NCBI GenBank assembly: GCA_947473125.1
Contig: CANJDH010000042.1
Coordinates: 1 to 36,080, forward strand
From: Burkholderiales bacterium
Lineage (GTDB): Bacteria; Pseudomonadota; Gammaproteobacteria; Burkholderiales; JAEUOS01
DNA: 36,080 nucleotides
Direction: 5' to 3'
Below are positions 23,353 to 32,220 of this stretch, piece by piece. A program made the position numbers and the translations under genes. How positions within the stretch are numbered: position 1 is the stretch's first letter; every line of letters starts with the position of its first letter. The notes beneath the pieces were generated by a model. The model made no database searches and was not told the DNA's origin. It saw nothing but the letters and a program-made list of their open reading frames with translations.

Positions 23353-25164
23353 TTAGCGCTTCTGGCTCGCCACCGGGCTGCCGCTCATGTTGGCGTCGTA
23401 GCCGGGGGCGACATTGGCGTCGATCACGCATACCTTGCCGGCACGTACCAGCGCCAGGCCTTGCGTGATCGCCGCCGCCAGGTCCTGCTTGCGGCGCACC
23501 GGACCCAGGCCCTCGGCGCCCATCGAACGCGCCATTTGCGCGACGTCGATGTCCGGGTCGCTCATGCGCTGGCCGATCCACTTGTTCTCGACCGGGCGGC
23601 CGCGTTCTTTCGCTACGCGCTCCTGGTGCAGTTCGTCGTTGAAGAACGAGTGGTTGTTGCAGACGATCAGCAGCAGCGGGATGCCGTAGTGCACGGCCGT
23701 CCAGACGGCGGTGTTGCCCATCAGAAAATCGCCGTCGCCGATGATCGCTACGGTGGGCCTGGCCACCTGCATGTCGCGCAGGGCGAGGGCGGTACCGATC
23801 GCATTGCCGGGCCCTGCGCCGACACCGCCGCCGCCGTCGGCGCCGAGGTAATCGAGCGGATGGCTGAAGTCGCGATATGCGCCATTCCAGCCCAGCGGCA
23901 GGCGCGCGAGGCAGAGGTCCTGGCCCTTGGCGACATCGGCCAGCGTGTCGGCGAGGGCGCGGATGCTGACGATGTCGTCGTCGGGTGCAGGCGCCAGCGG
24001 GGTGCGGGCCGGCCATGCCTTGGCGGGCTGCGCCTTGACTGCATCGAGCAGCGCCGCGACCGCCGCATCGGGTTCGCACAGCATGAACACGTCGGCGGGC
24101 GGCAGGCTGCCGCTGTCCATGCTCCAGCCGCGGTGGCTGTGTGAATCGAGCGATACGTGAATCACTTTGGCACCGACTGTCTTGCCCCCGGCATTGTTCA
24201 TGACGGCCTGCTTGAACGCGCCCCCCGGATCGACCCAGTCGAGCAGCAGCACCACGTCGGCGTCGCGCAGTGCGGCGCATGCCGCCGGCGCCATGAAGTT
24301 GCCCGGCGGGCCGACGAACTGCGGGTGCGCTGTGGGGAAGGTCGCGCCGGTCTTGAGGTCGGTGACCACGCGCGCCTGCAGCTTCTCTGCCAGTGCCACG
24401 CGCCGCTGCCAGTCATCGACATTGCGCGACATGCGGCCGAACAGGATGACAGGATTCTTCGCACCGTCAAGCAGTGTGGCGGCGCGCGCGATCTCGGCAG
24501 CGGCGGGCGGCGGCGCGACCGGTGCGGCGTAGCGCGCCACGTCGGGAATCGTCGCCAGGCCGTCAGTCTTCTGTTCCTGCAAGGCGGCGTCGAGGTTCAC
24601 GTACACCGGGCCGCGCGGCGCGGTTTGCGCGATCTGGCTGGCACGCAGCAGGGCTTCGACCGCCGCCGGGATCGAACCGGGCTGGTTGTCCCACTTGGTG
24701 TAGTCGCGCACCAGCGCGCCCTGGTCGGCAGCGGTGTGGATCCAGTCGATCCAGGGCCGGCGCCGTGCCGCGTCCCACGGCCCGGTGGCGCCGAGCAGCA
24801 GCACCGGTGCGCGGTCGCACCAGGCGTTGAACACCGCCATGGTGGCGTGCATCAGGCCGACATTGGAATGCACGATGGCGCCCATCATGCGCCCGGAGGT
24901 CTTGGCATAGCCGTGGGCGATGGCGACGGCATTCTCTTCGTGCAGGCACAGCAGCATTTGCGGCGCTGCATTGCCCAGGTGGTTGACCAGGCTGTCGTGC
25001 AGGCCGCGATAGCTCGCGCCGGGGTTGAGTGCAAGATACGGCACCCGGAGTGCGCGCAGGCAGGCGGCGATCGAGTCGCTGCCCCAAGTGCCGTGATGCG
25101 GGTTGCCGCGGTCGCTGAGGTCGCCGGGGACGGGGGTTTCGGTGTTCGGCAGGGGACTCGTCAT
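23353..25164 (-). CDS. ThDP-dependent enzyme (acetolactate synthase-like)
   Basis: A 603-residue thiamine-diphosphate enzyme with the three-domain plan of acetolactate synthase and decarboxylases. The N-terminal Pyr domain carries the catalytic Glu76 (CLHEENAVAIAHGYAK); a central domain (about 230-390) follows; the C-terminal PP domain has the ThDP motif G476-D-G478 through N503-N504 (IIGDGDFLMGNTAVW to LLLIVCNN). It probably decarboxylates or ligates a 2-oxo acid or splits an acyl compound; subgroup not identified. ATG 25164 starts 4 bases after the Bug gene's stop, so the two form an operon. The frame is open to 25242 inside the Bug gene. Confidence 0.9.
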   Translation of the reverse strand: MTSPLPNTETPVPGDLSDRGNPHHGTWGSDSIAACLRALRVPYLALNPGASYRGLHDSLVNHLGNAAPQMLLCLHEENAVAIAHGYAKTSGRMMGAIVHSNVGLMHATMAVFNAWCDRAPVLLLGATGPWDAARRRPWIDWIHTAADQGALVRDYTKWDNQPGSIPAAVEALLRASQIAQTAPRGPVYVNLDAALQEQKTDGLATIPDVARYAAPVAPPPAAAEIARAATLLDGAKNPVILFGRMSRNVDDWQRRVALAEKLQARVVTDLKTGATFPTAHPQFVGPPGNFMAPAACAALRDADVVLLLDWVDPGGAFKQAVMNNAGGKTVGAKVIHVSLDSHSHRGWSMDSGSLPPADVFMLCEPDAAVAALLDAVKAQPAKAWPARTPLAPAPDDDIVSIRALADTLADVAKGQDLCLARLPLGWNGAYRDFSHPLDYLGADGGGGVGAGPGNAIGTALALRDMQVARPTVAIIGDGDFLMGNTAVWTAVHYGIPLLLIVCNNHSFFNDELHQERVAKERGRPVENKWIGQRMSDPDIDVAQMARSMGAEGLGPVRRKQDLAAAITQGLALVRAGKVCVIDANVAPGYDANMSGSPVASQKR

Positions 25165-25168
25165 GAAT

Positions 25169-26158
25169 TCAATCAGCCTTGATGTTGGCGTCACGGATGA
25201 CTTTGCCCCAACGCGTGTGGTCGTCGCGAATCGTCGCGGCAAGCGCTTCGGGAGTGCTGGTGACCGGTTCGATGCCCTGCAGGGCCAGCGATGCCTTCAC
25301 CTCGGCTGTGCCGAGCAGCTTGATGATGTCGGTGTTCACCTTGCCGACAATCTCCTTCGGTGTATTGGCCGGCATGAACACGCCGAGCCAGATGTCGATG
25401 GCCACGCCCGGCACCGTTTCGGCGATCGCGGGCAGGTCGGGATAGGCGGCAAAGCGCTTGCCGCCGGCGCCGGCAAGCTGGCGCAGCTTGCCGTCCCTGA
25501 TATGCGGGGTGAGCGAGTTGACCGCGCCGATGAACACCTGGATGCGTCCGCCAAGCAGGTCGGTAATGGCGGGGATCGCGCCTTTGTAGGGCACGTGCTG
25601 CATCTGGATCCCCGCTACGTGGCTGAGCATCTCGGCGGCCAGTTGCTGCGGCGAGCCGTTGCCCGAGGAGGCATAGTTGAGCTTGCCAGGATTCTTCTTC
25701 GCGTAATCGACCAGCTCGGCGACGTTATTGGCCGGCACCGAGGGGTGCACCACCAGTACGAAGGGGACGCTGGCTACCGTGGTGACTGGTGCGAAATCCC
25801 TGAACACGTCAAACGGCGTCTTGCCGACATGCGGGTTGGTGACAAAGATGTTGTTGGCGCCGAGCAGCCAGGTGTAGCCGTCCGGCGCGCTCTTGGCGAC
25901 CGCATCGGCGCCCAGGTTCATGCCGGCGCCGGGACGGTTTTCGACCACCACCGGCTGGCCCCAGGACTCGGTGAGCTTTTGCGCGATCAGGCGCGCCACC
26001 ACGTCGTTGCTGCCGCCGGGGGTGATCGGCACGATGAATTTCACCGCGCGCGATGGATAGGCGCCGCCTTGTGCCGGCGCCATGCCGGGCGCGGTGCACA
26101 GCAGCATGGCTGCAGCGGCAAACCCGATGTAGCGCCCGATGTGCCTGCATCGCAACAT
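25169..26158 (-). CDS. Bug-family tripartite tricarboxylate transporter solute-binding protein
   Basis: A 329-residue periplasmic binding protein of the TctC/Bug family. An N-terminal signal peptide (hydrophobic core FAAAAMLLCTAPGMAPA) is followed by the hallmark YPSRAVKFIVPITPGGSND, then VVVENRPGAGMNLGA, APDGYTWLL and VPYKGAIPAITDLLGG. These capture carboxylates or related solutes for TctAB permeases. No tctA or tctB is nearby, as is usual for the many orphan Bug genes of Burkholderiales. ATG 26158 has a strong GAGGAGG Shine-Dalgarno. It is first in an operon with the ThDP enzyme, so the ligand may be that enzyme's substrate. Confidence 0.95.
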   Translation of the reverse strand: MLRCRHIGRYIGFAAAAMLLCTAPGMAPAQGGAYPSRAVKFIVPITPGGSNDVVARLIAQKLTESWGQPVVVENRPGAGMNLGADAVAKSAPDGYTWLLGANNIFVTNPHVGKTPFDVFRDFAPVTTVASVPFVLVVHPSVPANNVAELVDYAKKNPGKLNYASSGNGSPQQLAAEMLSHVAGIQMQHVPYKGAIPAITDLLGGRIQVFIGAVNSLTPHIRDGKLRQLAGAGGKRFAAYPDLPAIAETVPGVAIDIWLGVFMPANTPKEIVGKVNTDIIKLLGTAEVKASLALQGIEPVTSTPEALAATIRDDHTRWGKVIRDANIKAD

Positions 26159-26228
26159 GATGGCCTCCTCACTTTCCGTTTCTTGTCCCGCTTGGCGCCA
26201 GTGTAGACCAGCGCCAAGGGTTCGATGG

Positions 26229-26267
26229 GCGAATGCCCGATAATTCGCGCTGTGAAATTATGTTCAC
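26229..26267. promoter_or_regulatory. Candidate operators between the Bug and M81 genes
   Basis: Two adjacent perfect inverted repeats lie in the 122-base divergent gap: GCGAAT-N8-ATTCGC at 26229-26248 and GTGAA-N6-TTCAC at 26252-26267. The second ends 13 bases before the M81 ATG and would overlap its promoter or leader. No regulator gene is adjacent, so the binding protein is unknown. Confidence 0.45.
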
Positions 26268-26280
26268 CAAGGAATCCCCG

Positions 26281-27780
26281 ATGCGCGTTGTCATCGCCCG
26301 CATGCAGCACGAGACCAACACCTTTTCGCCGGTCGCCACACCGCTTGCGGCCTTCGGCACCGGCAACGGGGTGGGGCCCTACTATGGTGCTGCGGCGCGC
26401 GATGCGATGCACGGCGCACGCGTCGCGATGGGCGCCTTCATCGCGCTGGCCGAATCGCGCGGATGCGACATCGTCACGCCGCTCGCCGCGATGGCGTATC
26501 CGAGTGCGCCGGTCGAGGCCGCCGCCTACACCCACATGTGCGACACCATCTGCGCCGCGATCGATGCGGGGTGCGATGCAATTTTGCTCGATCTGCACGG
26601 CGCCATGGTGGCGGAAAACGCCGATGATGGCGAAGGCGACCTGCTCGAGCGGATTCGCGCGATTGCCCCGCACACACCGATGACGGTCGCGCTCGACCTG
26701 CACGGCAACATCAGCGAGAAGATCGTGCGCAACGCCGACATCATCGTCGGCTTCAAGACCTACCCGCACATCGACATGTACGAGACCGGCGAGCACGCCG
26801 GGCGCCTGTTGTTCGACATGCTCGACGGCAAGATCAGGCCGGTGATCGGCTACCAGCACGCTCGCGTGCTGGCGCAGACCCTGGAGATGAACACCAACCT
26901 TGCCGCGATGAAAGAAGCGCTCGACGGCGCGAAGTGGCGCGAACAAGATGACGCAATCCTCGCCTGCAGCGTGTTCGGCGGCTTTCCGCAGGCCGACACG
27001 CCCGACGCCGGCATGAGCGTGGTGGTGGTCGCCGATGCGAAGCGGCCGGGCGCGAGGGCACTGGCGCAGCGCACGGCGGAGTGGGGCGCTTCGTTCCTCT
27101 GGGCGCGGCGCAGCGAGTTCATTTTCAAACAGGTGCCGCTGGCGCGGTCGATTGCGCGTGCGAAGCGGGAAGGCGCGCACTCGAGCGGCAAACCGATCAT
27201 CCTGGTCGACCACGGCGACAACTGCATGTCGGGCGGCACCTGCGATACGGTCGATGTCCTGAAAGCCGCTCTGGGAGCGGGCCTTGAGGGCATTGTCGTC
27301 GGGCCGACCTGCGACCCCGAGGCCGTCGAGGCGATGGTCCGGGCCGGCGTCGGCGCCACCATCACACTCAAGGTCGGCAGCAAGATGGCGATGCCGAAGA
27401 TCGGCGTTGCGCACCCCGAGCCGATCACGCTTACCGGCACGGTGCGCATCATCACCAACGGTGAATACGTCGTGACCGGCCCGATCTTCGCCGGCGATAC
27501 GCTCTACATGGGGCGCACGGCGGTGCTCGATACCGGCACAGCGAAAATCGTCGTCACCTCGCAATTGCAGGAGCCGCTCGACCTGGCGTGCTTCACCAGC
27601 GTTGGCATCGACCCGCGCGAAGCACGCTTCCTGATCCTCAAATCGCGCATGTATTTTCGGCCGGTGTTCGAGCCGCTGGCGCAGTGCGTGATCCCCTGTG
27701 CCAGTGCCGGCGTGACCAGCTCCGACAACCGCTTGTTCCGCTTCGAAAAAGTGCGTCGGCCGATCTATCCGCTGGACTGA
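26281..27780 (+). CDS. M81-family metallopeptidase (MlrC-like)
   Basis: A 499-residue zinc-dependent hydrolase of the M81 family, named for MlrC of microcystin degradation. Signatures: HETNTFSP at residues 10-17; DLHGAMV with Asp104 and His106; DLHGNIS with Asp139 and His141; and the C-terminal domain segment VDHGDNCMSGGTCDT (Asp310, His311). Most M81 members have no link with microcystin and probably cleave small amide or peptide-like compounds. The ATG at 26281 follows AAGGAA; another ATG at 26233 lies in the operator region. It is divergent from the Bug/ThDP operon, and the inverted repeats between them suggest common control. Confidence 0.9.
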   Translation: MRVVIARMQHETNTFSPVATPLAAFGTGNGVGPYYGAAARDAMHGARVAMGAFIALAESRGCDIVTPLAAMAYPSAPVEAAAYTHMCDTICAAIDAGCDAILLDLHGAMVAENADDGEGDLLERIRAIAPHTPMTVALDLHGNISEKIVRNADIIVGFKTYPHIDMYETGEHAGRLLFDMLDGKIRPVIGYQHARVLAQTLEMNTNLAAMKEALDGAKWREQDDAILACSVFGGFPQADTPDAGMSVVVVADAKRPGARALAQRTAEWGASFLWARRSEFIFKQVPLARSIARAKREGAHSSGKPIILVDHGDNCMSGGTCDTVDVLKAALGAGLEGIVVGPTCDPEAVEAMVRAGVGATITLKVGSKMAMPKIGVAHPEPITLTGTVRIITNGEYVVTGPIFAGDTLYMGRTAVLDTGTAKIVVTSQLQEPLDLACFTSVGIDPREARFLILKSRMYFRPVFEPLAQCVIPCASAGVTSSDNRLFRFEKVRRPIYPLD

Positions 27781-27814
27781 GCATGCCTGATCCGGCTGAT
27801 CAAGCCGATCAAGC

Positions 27815-27842
27815 AAACGGGCGGCCCGCAGGCCGCCCGTTT
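27815..27842. terminator. Bidirectional rho-independent terminator
   Basis: A perfect 12-pair stem, AAACGGGCGGCC, with a 4-base loop (CGCA) and the reverse complement ending CCCGTTT. The A-run on one side and T-run on the other let it serve both the M81 gene (ending 27780) and the convergent aldolase gene (ending 27862). Confidence 0.9.
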
Positions 27843-27861
27843 AAATGGCAACCGGCGCAGT

Positions 27862-28629
27862 TCAACCCACGGCGGCCTTGAGGTCGTCGAGTTGCTTGCG
27901 TACCCCGGCGACCATGCAGTTGATGTCGGAAGTGAGCATCACCAGGTCGAAGCCGCGCTTGATCGCACCGGCGGCAAATGCCGCGCTCACACAATGCATG
28001 CAGGCTTTCTTGCCGTGCTTGTGGGCGGTATCGCGGATCTTGTCGCAGGTGGCCAGGTGCAGTGGGTCGGTGTTGTCCATTTTCGGCGGCAGTCCGAGCG
28101 CGAACGACAGGTCCGACGGGCCGATGTAGATCGCATCGAGCCCCGGCGTGGCGCAGATGGCATCGAGGTTGTCGAGCCCCTCTTTGGTCTCTACCATGGC
28201 GATGACAACGATTTCCTTGTCAGCTTCGGCCAGGTAATCGGCACCGGCATACTGGATCGCGCGAATCGGCCCGGAAGAACGGAAGCCGGCCGGGGGATAG
28301 CGGCATGCCGCCACCGCGCGTGCGGCTTCTGCGGCGGTGCTGACCAGCGGCACGATGACGCTCATGGCGCCCAGGTCGAGCGCTTTCATGATGATCGCCG
28401 GATCATTCCACGGTACGCGCACCACCGGTGAGGTGTCGGTTTGCGAAATCGCCTGGAGCATCGGCAACAACCCGGCCAGTTCGGTGGTGCCGTGCTGCAG
28501 GTCGACGCACAGGGCGTCGAAACCCTGGCGCGCCATCACTTCGGCGGAAAAACTGTTGCCGATGGACAGCCAGCCGAGGGTGACGGGCTTGCCTTCTTTC
28601 CAGAGCTGTTTGATCTTGTTGGGGCGCAT
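27862..28629 (-). CDS. HpcH/HpaI-type class II pyruvate aldolase
   Basis: A 255-residue TIM-barrel aldolase that splits 4-hydroxy-2-oxo acids into pyruvate and an aldehyde, using a divalent metal. The base His46 is in VDLQHGTTE, Arg71 in VVRVPWND, the metal ligands are Glu147 (AMVETKEG) and Asp173 (IGPSDLS), and YPPAGFRSSGP is the conserved loop. Length is normal. It stands alone between a terminator and the divergent SGNH hydrolase gene. It could act at the end of a meta-cleavage or hydroxy-acid pathway, but no hydratase neighbour is present. Confidence 0.92.
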   Translation of the reverse strand: MRPNKIKQLWKEGKPVTLGWLSIGNSFSAEVMARQGFDALCVDLQHGTTELAGLLPMLQAISQTDTSPVVRVPWNDPAIIMKALDLGAMSVIVPLVSTAAEAARAVAACRYPPAGFRSSGPIRAIQYAGADYLAEADKEIVVIAMVETKEGLDNLDAICATPGLDAIYIGPSDLSFALGLPPKMDNTDPLHLATCDKIRDTAHKHGKKACMHCVSAAFAAGAIKRGFDLVMLTSDINCMVAGVRKQLDDLKAAVG

Positions 28630-28754
28630 GGCGGTGTGGGCTTGCGGAGAGGGTCAAAGGAAGTCCCGCAGTTTACTCGACCGGATTGCGCGAGGGCATA
28701 ATGTGCGAAACAGGCGGGCGCTTGCCGGCCCGCCCAAAACCGGAGGAGACCACC

Positions 28755-30095
28755 ATGTTGCGCTTTGTGAAAACTTGTACGGTGCTGGCCGTCGTGGCGG
28801 CATCGCTGGCGGCCACCGCCGCAGACCAACCCGCCAAAACCCACTGGGTGACAAGCTGGGCGGCCTCGGTGCAGGGGCCGTACCCGGTCGGCAACCCGTC
28901 GGCCCAGCCGAACCTGTCGCTGGTGTTTCCGGCACCTGCAAGCGGCGCGCAGGACCAGTCGTTTCGCCTGATCGTCAAGCCCGAGTTGTGGGGCGGTCGG
29001 GCGCGCCTGCGCTTCTCGAATGCGCTCGGTACCCAGCCGGTGACCTTCGACGACGCTTTTGTCGGCTTGCAGTGGTCCGGTTCGGCGGTGCTGCCCGGCT
29101 CCAACCTCGCGGTCACGTTCGGCGGCAAGCGGACCATTACCGTGGCGCCCGGCGCGTCGGTCTGGAGTGATGGCGTCGCGTTGCCGTTCGTGAAGAAGGG
29201 TAACGAGCTGCGCGGCCGCAAGCTGGCGGTGAGCTTCCACGTGGCCGGCAGCAGCGGCCCGATGACCTGGCATGCCAAAGCGCTGCAGTCATCCTACGTG
29301 ACCTTGCCCGGCGCGGGGTCCAAAGGGGCGGATCTGTCCGAAGCTGCCTTCCCGTTTGCCACCGCCTCGTGGTATTTCCTCGATGCGCTCGACATGGTGG
29401 CTCCCAAGGGTACCGGCGCCATCGTCGCGTTCGGCGATTCGATCACGGACGGCACCGCCTCGACCATGAACGGCGACGACCGCTGGCCCGATGTACTGGC
29501 GCGGCGCCTCGGCGCGGCGGCGGGTGCCAAACGCGGCGGCCAGCGCTGGGTGGTAGTCAACGCAGGTATCGGCGGCAACCAGGTGATCGGGCCGAAGGAC
29601 TACTCGCCGCAAATGCCGTTTGCAGGCGGGCCGTCGGCTCTGGATCGGCTCGAGCGCGACGTGCTCAGCCTTTCCGGGGTGAAGGCCGTGATTTGGCTCG
29701 AGGGCACCAATGATTTTTCGAAGAACGGCAACGCCGAAGCCGATGCCGTGATCGCCGGCATGCATGTCGGGGTGACGCGCATCCGCGCCAAAATCCCGGG
29801 GGTCAAGGTGATCGGCGCCACGCTCACCTCGGCGCTCGGCAGCAGCAGCGCCGCGCACGGCTTCGAGTTGCAGGACCAGAAGCGCAAAAAGCTCAACGAC
29901 TTCATTCGCAACGGCGGGCCGTTTGACGGCGTGGCCGATTTCGACCGTGCCACCACCGACACCGTTACCGGCGGCATGAAGGCGGAGTTCATTCCCGACA
30001 ACACCGTCGGCGGCGCGGGCGACAAGCTGCATCCGAACCGCATGGGCTACCAGGCTATGGGGATGGCGATCGATCTGGGCCTGTTCAAGCGGTAG
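28755..30095 (+). CDS. Secreted SGNH/GDSL hydrolase
   Basis: A 446-residue esterase-type hydrolase with a signal peptide (MLRFVKTCTVLAVVAASLAATA), so periplasmic or secreted. Block I is AFGDSITDGT with nucleophile Ser229; block II GGNQ; block III EGTND; block V DKLHPN with Asp423 and His426. The first 200 or so residues form an extra domain (HWVTSWAASVQGP) typical of the SGNH subfamily found in larger bacterial esterases. The ATG at 28755 follows GGAGGAG. It is divergent from the aldolase gene and convergent with the dehydrogenase gene. It may de-esterify a plant or polymer substrate (unproven). Confidence 0.92.
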   Translation: MLRFVKTCTVLAVVAASLAATAADQPAKTHWVTSWAASVQGPYPVGNPSAQPNLSLVFPAPASGAQDQSFRLIVKPELWGGRARLRFSNALGTQPVTFDDAFVGLQWSGSAVLPGSNLAVTFGGKRTITVAPGASVWSDGVALPFVKKGNELRGRKLAVSFHVAGSSGPMTWHAKALQSSYVTLPGAGSKGADLSEAAFPFATASWYFLDALDMVAPKGTGAIVAFGDSITDGTASTMNGDDRWPDVLARRLGAAAGAKRGGQRWVVVNAGIGGNQVIGPKDYSPQMPFAGGPSALDRLERDVLSLSGVKAVIWLEGTNDFSKNGNAEADAVIAGMHVGVTRIRAKIPGVKVIGATLTSALGSSSAAHGFELQDQKRKKLNDFIRNGGPFDGVADFDRATTDTVTGGMKAEFIPDNTVGGAGDKLHPNRMGYQAMGMAIDLGLFKR

Positions 30096-30106
30096 CGGCG
30101 TCGCGC

Positions 30107-30991
30107 CTACGCGCCCTTGTGCTGCTGCACGTGGGCGTACATCGCCGTGTGATCGGCGCCCGCGCCCAATGCCGCGTCGGCCTCGCGCCAGCGTGCCACG
30201 CAGGCGTGGGCGAAGTCTCCGGGTGCGCGCATCTGGTCGATGAACCCCGCGGCGGTTTCCAGGTCCTTGCGCATTAGCGACAGGGCAAACCCCGAGTTGA
30301 ACGCACCCGAGAGCATGAAAGGCACGACCTTGTTTTCGGTGGTGTTGTTCTTGCCCGTGGACGCGTCCATCACCTGGTTGACGACTTTCGGGTCGATGCC
30401 GAATTTTTCGGCGGCGGTGAGCGCCTCGCAGACCGCGAGCAGGCCGGCGGCCGACACGTAGTTGTTTAGCGCCTTGACCGCATGGCCGGCGCCGGCCGGG
30501 CCGACGTGAACCAGCGTCTTGCCCAGGGAACTGAGCAGCGGCCGCGCCGCGTCGACATGCGCCGCGTCGCCGCCCATCATGATCGCCAGCGTGCCGCTGA
30601 CGGCGCGCTTGACGCCGCCTGATACCGGCGCATCCACAAAGCGCAGGCCCAGGGCCGCCAGCTTTGCGGCGTTGGCCTGGCTGTGCAGCGGATCGGACGA
30701 GCCCATGTCGATGAGCAGGGCGCCGCTGCGCATGTGCGAGGCAAAGCCGTCGTCCCACAGCAGGCGATCGACGATGCCGCTGTCGGGCAGCATGAAAATC
30801 ACGACGTCGCAGGCGCCGGCGATGTCGTGCGCGGCGGCAACCCGCGTGAACGAAGCGTGGTCGCGCAGCGTCGCGCCGGCGTTGGGCTGGACGTCAAACC
30901 CGGCCACCGCATGCCCGGCCGCCAGCAGGTTGGTGGCCATGGGCACACCCATCATGCCGAGCCCGATGAAGCCGATTGAAGTGGCAGACAT
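30107..30991 (-). CDS. 3-Hydroxyisobutyrate-dehydrogenase-like NAD(P) oxidoreductase
   Basis: A 294-residue beta-hydroxyacid dehydrogenase. The dinucleotide site is IGFIGLGMMGVPMATNL (GLGMMG at 10-15); the substrate loop DAPVSGG occupies 120-126; the catalytic Lys173 is in GAGHAVKALNN; the C-terminal helical domain has a typical GFALSLMRKDLETAAGF segment. Substrates in the family include 3-hydroxyisobutyrate, tartronate semialdehyde and related acids. ATG 30991 is chosen; an upstream start at 31051 would add 20 residues with no family match. It is convergent with the SGNH gene and divergent from the Bug operon. Confidence 0.92.
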   Translation of the reverse strand: MSATSIGFIGLGMMGVPMATNLLAAGHAVAGFDVQPNAGATLRDHASFTRVAAAHDIAGACDVVIFMLPDSGIVDRLLWDDGFASHMRSGALLIDMGSSDPLHSQANAAKLAALGLRFVDAPVSGGVKRAVSGTLAIMMGGDAAHVDAARPLLSSLGKTLVHVGPAGAGHAVKALNNYVSAAGLLAVCEALTAAEKFGIDPKVVNQVMDASTGKNNTTENKVVPFMLSGAFNSGFALSLMRKDLETAAGFIDQMRAPGDFAHACVARWREADAALGAGADHTAMYAHVQQHKGA

Positions 30992-31086
30992 GCGTGGAGT
31001 CTCCGTTGCGTAAAGTAGGGGTGACGGGGTTTTACCATGCCGCTTCGACATCCTTCATGCCGCGCCTGCCGGGCGCCGGAGTTTCC

Positions 31087-31115
31087 TTGACAAGGCCGGG
31101 CCCCGCCACCATAAT
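31087..31115 (+). promoter_or_regulatory. Strong sigma70-type promoter of the Bug/amidohydrolase operon
   Basis: TTGACA (31087-31092), a 17-base spacer, then CATAAT (31110-31115): a perfect -35, optimal spacing, and a -10 with one mismatch. Transcription would start near 31122, leaving a leader of about 60 bases before the ATG at 31184. It is the clearest housekeeping promoter that I see in the window. Confidence 0.75.
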
Positions 31116-31183
31116 TTTCCGACGCTGCCCACCGCCCGGTTGCCGCAAAACAATAACGCAATGACGATTCGAGAGGCAGCGCA

Positions 31184-32200
31184 ATGCAATCAAAAGGGGA
31201 CAAGATGCAGAATTGCCGTTTGCGCCTGATGCGCAGCCTGATGACCGTGCTCGCCCTGTGCTGGCTTGCGCTGGCAGCGCAGCCGGTGCTGGCGCAGGCG
31301 CCCAAATATCCGAACCGACCGATTCGCATCATTGTGCCGGTGCCGCCCGGCGGCGGTGTGGATCTGCTGGCGCGCACCATCGGCGCCAAGATGTCCGATC
31401 GCCTCGGCGTGCCGGTGCTCATCGAGAACCGCCCCGGCGCCAGCGCCGCGATTGGCACTGAGATGCTGGCCAAGGCCGCACCGGATGGCTACACCATCAT
31501 GATGGGCTACACGGTGCACGCCACCAATGCGTTGTTCAACCCCAAGCTGCCCTACGACACGCTCAAGGATTTCCAGCCAATCGCGTATGTCTGCTACATC
31601 CCGCTGGTGCTGGTCACGCCGCCGGCGCTGCCCGCCAATTCGGTGAAAGAACTGATCGCGCTGGCCAAGGCCAAACCGGGCAATCTGTCGTACGCATCGG
31701 GCGGGGCGGGGGCCGGCGCCCATCTGTCGGGCGAGCTGTTTCGCTACCTTGCCGGCGTCGACGTGACGCACATTCCCTACAAGGGCAACGGCCCGGCGAT
31801 CACCGATCTGCTCGGCGGGCAGGTGAGCATGCTGTTCGATACGATCACGACCTCGATTCCGCACATTCGCGCCGGCAAGATGAAGGCGCTCGCGGTGACC
31901 AGCCGCAAGCGCTCATCGCTTACGCCCGAGCTGCCGACCATGATCGAGGCCGGCCTGCCCGATTTTGAAGTCTCGGGCTGGTACATGATGCTGGCACCGG
32001 CCGGCGTGCCGCGTGACATCCTCAGTTTGCTCAACGCCGAAGTCAACGTGGCGATCAAGGATCCGGCCATCGGTGCCAAGCTTGCCAGCCAGGGCGTCGA
32101 GTGGGAGGGCGGATCGCCCGAGCGTGCCGAGCAATTCCTGCGCAGTGAAATGACGCGCTGGGGAAAGATCATCAAGGAAACCGGCATGAAAGCCGACTGA
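31184..32200 (+). CDS. Bug-family solute-binding protein
   Basis: A 338-residue periplasmic TctC/Bug-type binding protein. The signal peptide core is LMTVLALCWLALAAQPVLAQA, followed by YPNRPIRIIVPVPPGGGVD, LIENRPGASAAIG, APDGYTIMM and IPYKGNGPAITDLLGG. ATG 31184 has GAGAGG upstream; ATG 31205, with AGGGGA close before it, would give a more usual signal-peptide length. It leads an operon with an amidohydrolase (20-base gap), an SDR and a CoA ligase, so its ligand is probably the carboxylic acid degraded by these enzymes. No TctAB genes are adjacent. Confidence 0.95.
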   Translation: MQSKGDKMQNCRLRLMRSLMTVLALCWLALAAQPVLAQAPKYPNRPIRIIVPVPPGGGVDLLARTIGAKMSDRLGVPVLIENRPGASAAIGTEMLAKAAPDGYTIMMGYTVHATNALFNPKLPYDTLKDFQPIAYVCYIPLVLVTPPALPANSVKELIALAKAKPGNLSYASGGAGAGAHLSGELFRYLAGVDVTHIPYKGNGPAITDLLGGQVSMLFDTITTSIPHIRAGKMKALAVTSRKRSSLTPELPTMIEAGLPDFEVSGWYMMLAPAGVPRDILSLLNAEVNVAIKDPAIGAKLASQGVEWEGGSPERAEQFLRSEMTRWGKIIKETGMKAD

Positions 32201-32220
32201 ACACAGGACGCCGACTGCAC

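Noticed and set aside
28672-28702. Sigma70 promoter for the SGNH hydrolase gene
   Set aside because: CATAAT at 28697 is good, but the only -35-like hexamer (TTTACT) is weak and at 19-base spacing.
29289-30758. A 489-codon open frame on the minus strand
   Set aside because: Its first part is an out-of-frame reading of the dehydrogenase gene and the rest is antisense to the SGNH hydrolase gene.
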